Below the pieces are notes generated by a model. That model was not told where the DNA came from. It made no database searches and saw nothing but the letters and a program-made list of their open reading frames with translations. Source: Euborellia annulipes (taxonomy: Eukaryota > Arthropoda > Insecta > Dermaptera > Anisolabididae). From it: a stretch of 64,000 nt of DNA. The DNA is taken from NCBI GenBank assembly GCA_023213315.1, contig JAKCPI010005185.1:62001-126000 (forward strand). Direction: 5' to 3'. The position numbers and the translations under genes are program-made. Shown piece after piece: positions 57,241 through 64,000 of the stretch. The stretch's first letter is position 1; every line of letters starts with the position of its first letter.

Positions 57241-57540
57241 TTGCATGCGACATGTTTCATTCAGGAGCTATCTGCCCTAAATGGTAGTTAATTGAAGGTA
57301 GGGTCTCCTGTCAGCGACCCTTTTGACCTGAACATTAATCGAACCGCAAGGGGAGAGAACCAAGCCAAGGGGGGGGGGGGAGGAGACATAAACAAAAGCA
57401 TCGCAACCCGGAAGTAAGCAGCCAAGAACAGCTCTCCAGCTAATTAATTGTCCACTCGCCTTGGCCTTCCGTGTTGAGGGCGGAGGGAGGGGCCTCGGAC
57501 CAAAGGCCCAGGGGGTTCAAACCTACTTCAATCGGACACT
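57241..57540. promoter_or_regulatory. GC-richer repeat-free stretch, possible regulatory DNA
   Basis: Contains CCTGTCAGCG (TGACAG-type site), CTTTTGACCTGAAC (nuclear-receptor half site TGACCT), CAGCTAATTAATTGTCC (homeodomain-type TAATTA) and ATGCGACATG words within 200 bp, and lacks the window's repeats. The open frame starting at 57461 is an ordinary chance frame. A developmental enhancer is one reading; unsupported beyond motif clustering. Confidence 0.25.
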
Positions 57541-58145
57541 CAATTTGCATGCCGACAAACAACTTCTCAATAACTTGACAATTTTACACAATAAAAATTT
57601 ATTTCTATTAATAGAAAGGTTAGAAAACAAGATTATAATCACCATTAAGACTGCCACTTTTTTTGCAATTAGAGTACGTTGGAAAAAAGTACATAGTGTC
57701 AAAATAAAGAATTATTTATTTTTCTATAGCATTTTATTTAAAAACATATTTTTTATTGCTTTTCGCAAGTTTTATCAAATTATTATCATTGCTAAACAAA
57801 TGCACAGCATCTTTACAGTCTATATTTAATTTAAAGTAATTAAGTAATTCATTTTTTACAAGGTTCAGAGACGCTTTGTTTCTTTCGTCTCGCCATTTGC
57901 TATTCATCACTGAAAAAGCTCTATGCTGATGTTGTAGGAATAGACATTAAAAATGAAATTACTTTACACAAGTTTGAAAAATTATCATGTCTTATTAAAT
58001 ACTTGTTCTGTTTTAGGCAAAAATGCTTACGACCAAACTTTTTTGAATCCTAGAAAAATTAAATCATGCAAAATAAAGTATTTGTCCGTACTTTATTGAT
58101 CTCGTAAAGTATAGAGTATAATTACCCGAAATAACGTACAATACT
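57541..58145. other. unannotated AT-rich stretch
   Basis: No supported feature. Confidence 0.3.
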
Positions 58146-58160
58146 TTATTATAAAGTACT

Positions 58161-58413
58161 GGCTCAGGGGCCCACATCTTGTGGGTACGTGGATGGCGAC
58201 CACGAGCTGCCCGAGCTGGGACAGGCAGTCCTATTCTTTGTATGTCTGTCTCTTCCTTCTATATTTTCAACAGGCGTCAGACCGTTTGACGGGCCGGCCT
58301 GTCCTATACTTGCCGGTCGCAAAAATAAATGATAGGGGGGGATGGAGGGAAAGACTGAGGTCCGCCGACCCCGCACCGCGGGAAGTCGAGAATAGAAGAA
58401 GAAGAAGAAGAAG
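58161..58413 (+). mobile_element. GAAG-tailed SINE-like element, copy 4
   Basis: GGCTCAGGGGCCCACATCTT at the start and six GAA units at the end. TTTATTATAAA occurs immediately before (58145-58155) and after (about 58416-58427), a likely target duplication. GC-rich frames on both strands inside it are not genes. Confidence 0.75.
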
Positions 58414-59954
58414 AGATTTTATTATAAAATAAGGGTGGCAATCCTAATCACTATAGGGTAGGGTATAGGTATGATTTTTTTTTTTAAGTATTTTTGGCAT
58501 CGCAGGACATTGTATTCTATTTAATCAATTATTGTTGTACCAGGTCTTATTATCTTTATATTATTTATAATTCTTCTGTACATGTGTACGTATGTGTCAT
58601 TCAACTCCTCCTAAACATCTGAACCGATTTTGATGAAATTTTTTGTGTTTCAGTAGGTCCCTGGGTGGTTAAGATTCACAAAAAAATATAATTTCATGAA
58701 TAATAATAATAATTCATAGTATGAGCGTTAATGTCGATTGTCTGGAATTTTGAATCATTTGAAAAAAGTGTCAAAATCTTCTCATCTATAATAATGAAAA
58801 AATACTAATTCCATCCCGAGACCGCCAGGGCCTAGCTGGGAAGGCTTGACCAAGGCCACATTTGATAAAATTTCTTCTGTAGTTCTGTTCCTGGATCCTT
58901 TCAGATGGAATTAGGCAGCTAATTAAAAATTTTTGGAACCAAGCTCTTTAACGCGCCTTACGCAGGGTGAATTGGGAGAAAATGTAACGTAACAAAAATG
59001 CGTTGGGAACGTGCCCGAGCGACGGCGGAGGAAGGCGAGATTAGCCGAAGCCTCGGCGAGGCCACGCCCATCTTCTCCTTCTCTTTATTTCCTATTATCT
59101 AATAATTTTATCTCCGATATTCATGATTATCTAAATTCAGAAATAAATGCTTATTATTATAGAATTTGATAGAATTCAAAATTATCATTTTTTTAAAAAT
59201 AAATTTTAATCTGAATATATTTATCTTCTGCCTATATATTGTAGGATTTTCACTTGCCTCCCTCTGTCCACTCCTAGCCAATCCCAGGGGCAATGTACCC
59301 TTAGCCTTGCCCCCTTCTCCTTTGTTAACCCACATCTTTGCTTGAGGGTGGGGGCAAATGAAATTAAATTTCATTTATGTAGTATTCCATTAAATTTCCT
59401 TTTTTTTTTAAAGATATAAAATATAATCATCCAAATGCGTAGAATGTTGAACAAGTTTTTGTTGCATTTATCATTTATTCACGATGCTTTGTTGTATCTT
59501 GAATATTAACGAAGTTCTAAGTCTGAGACACTTATCTCAATTTGACTGACTAATAAGATTTTCATCAATTTTCTAAAATATTAATGTTGAAATGTTAAGA
59601 TGGTTTAGTAAATTTTTATAGAGACAGCCAGAGAATGTATTAATTAAAATAACTGATTTTAAGGTTTACTATTGGTTTGGATGTGCTCAAACATCATAAT
59701 TTAATATAATTATTGTCGGAAATTATATTTCCATTTTATTATATTCGTCAATCGAATAAAAATTTCCGACAAAATTATTAAAAAATCCTGCTCGAACGTC
59801 TGCAAACCCTGTAAACCTTCAAATCAGTATAATCAGCAGTTATATTGATGCCCACTAGTCGGGTAAAATTCCTGATCATATATTAGGGGAATTTCTTCAT
59901 GAAGAGGAAGTTTGAGTGCAAGTAGGAGTGACCTCTAAATTTGTATGTCAAATA
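58414..59954. other. mostly unannotated; possible transposon piece
   Basis: 58590-58670 (AACTCCTCCTAAACATCTGA then ACCGATTTTGATGAAAT) and 58990-59075 (GCCGAAGCCTCGGCGAGGCC) look like the body and GC-rich hairpin end of a dispersed insect-type element, possibly Helitron-like. No terminal CTAG end was seen. The minus frame at 59108-59374 is not convincing. Confidence 0.3.
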
Positions 59955-59965
59955 ACTTTGGCATT

Positions 59966-60100
59966 GCCCTCGAGGCTTGGTTAGTATGCTGGCCATTTGT
60001 ACCAAGGTTCGCGGATTCGCGATAAAGATTTGTTTAATTTTAATTGAATAATTAGTGAGGGGTCTGAATGGCCATAGATGCCGAAAAAGACAAAAAAAAA
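59966..60100 (+). mobile_element. tRNA-derived SINE, copy 5
   Basis: The head has GGCTTGGTTAGTATGCTGGC (A box) and AAGGTTCGCGGATTCGCG (B-box region). The body ends GGGTCTGAATGGCCATAGAT then GCCGAAAAAGAC and an A-run. Flanked by ACTTTGGCATT (59955-59965) and ACTTCGGCATT (60101-60111), a target duplication with one change. The tail equals that of the copy at 11363 while the head differs. Confidence 0.8.
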
Positions 60101-60111
60101 ACTTCGGCATT

Positions 60112-61330
60112 TTACGAAATTTTTTGTTTATTTTTTAATAACTACTTAAAAAATTATGATTATTTGTTTATAACTATTTAAAAAATTATGATAATTTTTT
60201 TAATCTAGAAAATGCAAAAAAGAGTTGCTATTAGGAAAATTTAAAATATTTTTCAAATCTAAAAATGAAAAAAAAATCGAATTATCGAATTATTATTATA
60301 TTAATATATTATATAGAGATTAAATTCAATAATTTAGTAAATAAAAATAATGAAGCAATTTTACCTGAACAGACGACCACAACCTAAAATAAGCTTTCGA
60401 ATTGGTTAAAACATAACGCCGTCTCTTTGCAAAAATATGCATACGTCTTTTTCTCCTACTTCCCCTGCTTTTCTATTAGACGGTGGCCTTTTGGGAGAAT
60501 TCGTGTGATATGTAATGAAATATATATTGCGATCGTATCAAAAATTCGATTTTAATGGGAATACACGTTCCCTGACTTCAAAAAATTCCTTCCTATCCTG
60601 CCAAAAAATGTTTTTACCATTCAGATAATTTTTTAAGATTTATACAACGTACATAGTAGAAAAAAGAACTCGTGCGGAGCTTTCCCCCTCTCAGACGTTA
60701 TATTTTGTAACTTGTCTGACCTTGGTTAAAAAATCAATCTCTTAATCGGTTATGCAGAGGATGTAATCTCTGACGCGTTTTTATTTTGGTAAATACAATA
60801 TAAATATAACTTTATAGAAAAATTAATATTCCTTTGAGTAGAAGTTGAATTGATTAGTAGATTTGGTTTAGATAGAGAGTCTCTTTTAGGCGGATATATA
60901 ATGAAGCTAATGAAGCTTAAGCTTCATACCCTCCGAGCCCAAATGAATTTAAATTAATCAATTTAATTAATTAAAATTAGGCATCTATAGGACTCGTTGG
61001 CTTTAAGGCCTCGAAATATGTAGATCCGGCTTTCGACTCATCCTTGAGTTTATGAAGATTTTATTATGTCTCTCAAACGTTGACGTGGTCATATTTGAGT
61101 AGAGAGTGAGTGCATATATAATATGAAATTTTTCTTATTAACTCTCTCTTCTCTTGTTTTGCTTTCGCAAACAGGGCGAAGAAATTATTTGCGATCGTGT
61201 TGAACACGCTGAGCTTTTCTCTTAAATATATACAAGCTGACTCAATTTTAACATAACAACATCCGATAGAAGTCTCTTAGTTTAACAAATTTAATATATC
61301 ATGTTTTGCAAAAAATTGATCACAAGAAAT
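60112..61330. other. unannotated AT-rich stretch; R-end traces
   Basis: Decayed family H R-side words at 60510-60600 (AATGAAATATATATTGCGAT, AAAATTCGAT). The rest shows nothing recognisable. Confidence 0.35.
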
Positions 61331-61788
61331 AAAAAAATCTGGTATGACTGGTCACACAACACACAACTTTCTCTTGTGTTCTGTGCTGATTTTTTTGTAT
61401 CGACATATATTTAGTTTCCGACAGTACGGTCTCATCATTATAATGGAGATATCAACCAGATTGGAATGATCAAGGTTCAATAAAACTTCCAGTTTCGGCC
61501 TGAATTTATTTGGCCATCTTCAGTTATTGGGAATTATAGTGCATAGTGCAAGTCCACATGTGATCAAACCGGGATTTGTCAATAATAAAATTTTTTTGCT
61601 TCATACAAAATTATATGACTTCTGTGCCCAAGCTCAGAGATAAACGGTCTTATCTTTTCTATGAACTACAAGAGTAAAGTGTGCTTCAAAAGATTTCAAT
61701 AGCAAAATTAAAATATACATATTAAAGAGCAACTAAAAAATAATTGATTTATTAATTTTAATCAAAATCGTTGGAGCGAATTTTGAGA

Positions 61789-61827
<39 letters not shown>

Positions 61828-62127
61828 ACTGAAAAAGTGCATCAGTAACGGTACTTTTTGGCTGATTTTGTTCAAAAGCTTCCTATCACGTCTCAGGGGG
61901 GTACCTAACTTAAATATAAAATTTCAACCTCATAGCTCTTTTAGTTCTTGAGATATTTTGTTCACAGTAACATACATAGGGCTAAAGAACATGTCGCAAA
62001 AACCACTTTTTATGATTCAGTGGACCTTAAAACGTGTATTTCCATCAAAATCTCTACATCGAATTTTTGACATGAATTTAATACTTCCTCTCTGTATATA
62101 TGTTACATATATAGGTACGAGAAAGTA
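61331..62127 (+). repeat. family H repeat, copy with Penelope-like insert and poly-A
   Basis: Half-decayed P hairpin (61331-61397), P-side flank to TTTCCGACAGTACGG, then an unrelated insert (about 61430-61640) bearing a hammerhead-like motif. Family H resumes at TTTTCTATGAACTACAAGAG, with an A-run at 61793-61826 where the core should be, a much reduced microsatellite, and the R end at 62127. Confidence 0.6.
61478..61530 (-). ncRNA. hammerhead-like motif
   Basis: Minus strand: CAATAA, CTGAAGA, T, GGCC-AAATAAATTCA-GGCC, GAAA, CTGG, then AAGTTTTATTG. The CTGAAGA and GAAA boxes and stem II (GGCC/GGCC) are intact and CAATAA can pair with TTATTG, though the bases at the cleavage site (CTGG) do not give a good NUH triplet. 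Probably a decayed Penelope-like hammerhead. Confidence 0.45.
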
Positions 62128-62789
62128 ATAATAATAGTAGCCGATTTCGAAAAAGTTTAAGTATTGTAACATGATCTCGGGCTCGCCCATTTTTGAGTTT
62201 TGAATAAATTGACCCTACAAGTTCGAATTTGATGTAATTAGGAATTAAAGGTCAGAGTAGAATAGAAAAGACTATCACAAACTTAAAATGATCTCCCAGT
62301 TCGTTTTTTTTTATTGTCCGCAAACACAACATCTCAATTGCCAAAGAAATCCAGAATTTCTAAGGACCTAGCTGACACTGGAGGCCTGTCTTAATCCCCT
62401 GCTAATCTGCTGCATAACATCCAACTTAATACATGACTTGCATTGTCCAAGGAACACGTGACTTGTTTCTTGAGAAATTGCAAGTAGGTGATGATGCCTT
62501 TCTTTCTCAGAGCCCCTCTATTCGGACATTCCTAAAAGTATAAATGAATAAATAAATAAATCAGACTTTCATTTTATTTAAAATTTATCTTAAATTCAAA
62601 TTGACAGCTCTGAGATTACGGATTAAAATTTAGAGAGCATCAAAAGGGAATATTTCATTCTCAAAGATAAATTATTATAGAAAGAGATTTTCTTTGAATT
62701 ATTCGTTATGCATTTAGATTAATATAGGGTTAAAATTAATTCTAAGGATAATATAATAGTTAGAATCATTTTTATCGATTACCATAGAA
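62128..62789. other. unannotated stretch
   Basis: 62330-62530 is closer to average composition but shows no frame or element end. A TAAA tract (AATGAATAAATAAATAAATC, 62544-62563) may be a retroelement tail. Confidence 0.3.
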
Positions 62790-62890
62790 TGGGCAAAATT
62801 GCACCCCTTGGAGTCGAACCAGGACCTCCACTCTTTCGCGGCGGGTGGACTACCCTTATCCTAGGGGCCTAGGGGGTGCAATTTTGCCCA
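62790..62890 (-). mobile_element. tRNA-like module inside an 18-bp perfect inverted repeat
   Basis: TGGGCAAAATTGCACCCC at 62790-62807 is perfectly complemented at 62873-62890. Between them the minus strand has a tRNA-like order: D-arm-like AGGATAAGGGTAGTCC, a TCCAC/GTGGA stem and a T-arm-like CCTGGTTCGACTCCAAG. The inner part of the inverted repeat serves as a 7-bp acceptor stem. The anticodon loop is too large (13 bases) for a working tRNA. It reads as a tRNA pseudogene or SINE head with an extended acceptor helix. Confidence 0.55.
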
Positions 62891-62929
62891 ATCTTAAGCA
62901 CAAAAATATCTCGCAAATTTAATATCTTA

Positions 62930-63035
62930 AACAATATAAACTGTTGAACTGTACAACGTTTCAACTGCTTATTCTGCAGTCGTTGTCAAGTACTGTGCAC
63001 TTGTTCCTACTCAAGTGAACTGATATATCTATTTT
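62930..63035 (-). mobile_element. Penelope-like end segment, second copy
   Basis: On the minus strand: AGTTCACTTGAGTAGGAACA, then ACAACG-ACTGC-AGAATAA-GCAGT-TGAAACGTTGT, CAG. It parallels 56605-56750 over about 100 bases. The ACAACG and CGTTGT flanks pair, giving a two-tier hairpin. Confidence 0.5.
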
Positions 63036-63051
63036 GTATATGTGACCGTCC

Positions 63052-63427
63052 GCATGAAAAGGTAACAAATCTTCACCGGGGTCAAAATTCAGTTTTTATG
63101 CTTTCTGTAGAGAACACATCCTGCTGAGCAAGCCGGTATTTTTAGAAATTTTTTTTTATCATTGTTTGTTTGGAAGATATGAATTTTTAAAATTTCGGTC
63201 ATGAAAAACATAGTTTTGAGTTTAAAGTTTAAAGTTTGTTTTTTCATTTTTTTTTTTATAAAAAAATACATAGATTCTGTCTGACGAATCGAATATTCCA
63301 TCATGCTAGAGGAAGAAGTAGGGAATCGGAATTAGTAATAAAAAAAAAAATTCGATTTTTTTCAACTTTTTTGTAAATCAGCTCTACTGGAAATTTAGCC
63401 CAGTGAAGATTTGGTACCTTTTCATAT
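63052..63427. mobile_element. short-TIR element (ATGAAAAGGTAACAAATC)
   Basis: ATGAAAAGGTAACAAATCTT then CAC at 63054-63076 is matched, with two changes, by GTGAAGATTTGGTACCTTTT then CAT at 63403-63425. The same end sequence occurs singly at 27540-27563. The interior is AT-rich and non-coding. Confidence 0.5.
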
Positions 63428-63878
63428 GTAGGTTTTATTTGTTTACGGATTACCTATATGAATTTAGAGATTTATGATGATAAGATTTATATCATTGCAT
63501 TCTATAAGCAATTATTTTATTTATTTATCTTTTAAGAAATACTTCGAAAATTATAACAATTAGAAACAAAATTGAAATTACCTTCGAAATAGATAAGAGA
63601 AGGTTCAAAGTTCTTTACACCGCTTTTATTTACTGTATTTGACTTATGAAAACAAAATTAGATCTAATTATTATTTTTTAAATTTGCCCTTCATTTGGAA
63701 ATGATGGACTTAAGCTTAAGGCTAGAGAGGCAAAATTTTACAAACGAGAAAATTTTAGAGACTATGATTTAATCGATTTGGTTTAATTACAGTGAAAGCT
63801 GTACGGAATTAAAAATTGACTTTATTAAAATAACTGTTTTTTATTTTATTTTTTTTTTAAAGAATGTTGGCATTAGGC
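63428..63878. other. unannotated AT-rich stretch
   Basis: Nothing recognised before the GTTGGCATTAGGCCAG word at 63865, which is shared with 42967. Confidence 0.3.
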
Positions 63879-63879
63879 C

Positions 63880-64000
63880 AGTAGCGTAACTAGGTGGGGG
63901 CGAAGGGGTGCGCTCGCCCCCTCCGCCCCAGGCGCTTCAAGCCTTTGGCGCCCCTCAATACTGACATAGGCGCCCTAGGGCATCTAAAATATAGCCCAGG
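63880..64000 (+). mobile_element. DNA-transposon end, running off the window
   Basis: CAGTAGCGTAACTAGGTGGG then GGCGAAGGGG looks like the terminal repeat of a widespread class of DNA elements that start CAG(T)GGCGTA(A/G)CTAGG. It is GC-rich, continues to the last base, and the second end is outside, so the class is not confirmed. Confidence 0.4.

Noticed and set aside
57461..57829. 122-codon open frame starting MAFRVEGGGRG
   Set aside because: It spans the edge of a GC-rich patch into AT-rich DNA, the second half is Lys/Ile/Phe-rich chance sequence, and there is no domain, promoter or splice context.
58164..58432. Overlapping 70- and 83-codon frames
   Set aside because: They lie within the GAAG-tailed SINE copy and read through its tail as Arg runs.
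1538..62127. CRISPR array or bacterial attachment-site reading of the repeated hairpins
   Set aside because: Repeats are hundreds to thousands of bases apart, in both orientations, long and diverged, in clearly eukaryotic DNA.
62803..62880. Functional tRNA gene
   Set aside because: Anticodon loop is far too large and the T stem has a mismatch; kept as a tRNA-like element only.

Overview
The window looks like AT-rich intergenic DNA from an animal, most likely an arthropod. The reasons are mariner transposase remnants, two possible promoters with the arthropod initiator TCAGT (one next to an ATCAGCTGTT box), non-LTR retrotransposon remnants, tRNA-derived SINEs and hammerhead-like motifs of the kind known from Penelope-like retroelements. 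There is no prokaryotic operon structure, and no rRNA, CRISPR array or complete protein-coding gene. Nearly all of the interpretable sequence is transposable-element debris, inserted in layers. The genus cannot be named from this sequence.

The dominant component is a non-autonomous repeat, called 'family H' here, with about 20 full or partial copies in both orientations. One end (P) is a roughly 90-bp near-perfect palindrome that would fold into a long RNA hairpin closed by a cUUCGg tetraloop. The other end (R) is a TACTTTCTCTTA / TAAGAGAAAGTA terminus followed by a CA/TG microsatellite. The middle holds the 16-bp palindrome AAAGTACTAGTACTTT, present nine times exactly. Copies at 1538-2560 and 3990-5038 form a 3.5-kb inverted pair. 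A TTAA-flanked foldback element at 28785-30280 carries the same core in mirror image.

Other layers are as follows. (1) Non-LTR retrotransposon remnants: an ORF2 C-terminus at 1-543, an I-like C-terminus at 7070-7270 and 3' tails. (2) A 250-bp SINE-like family with a fixed 5' end and a GAAG tail, four copies, two with clear target duplications. (3) tRNA-derived SINEs sharing one 3' tail. (4) DNA transposons and MITEs: mariner (3186-3330, 52549-53011), a TA-flanked TIR family (5 copies), pogo-like, PIF/Harbinger (45752-46043), hAT (49980-50240 and a 1963-bp composite at 34776-36738, both with perfect 8-bp TSDs) and a TTAA-flanked pair (37169-37560, 54519-54873). (5) Hammerhead-ribozyme-like motifs of Penelope-like type, repeatedly arranged as divergent inverted pairs; the best, at 5899-5942 on the minus strand, has every core element.

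Possible host or element genes are limited to fragments: a promoter plus 22-codon first exon with a GTAAGT donor at 20032-20145 (minus), an orphan promoter and non-coding first exon inside the hAT composite (35451-35596), and a compositionally distinct Gln/His-rich possible terminal exon at 12177-12447. Two GC-richer stretches (24340-24620, 57241-57540) contain homeodomain- and nuclear-receptor-like sites and could be regulatory DNA. All assignments come from reading the sequence; no database search was run.
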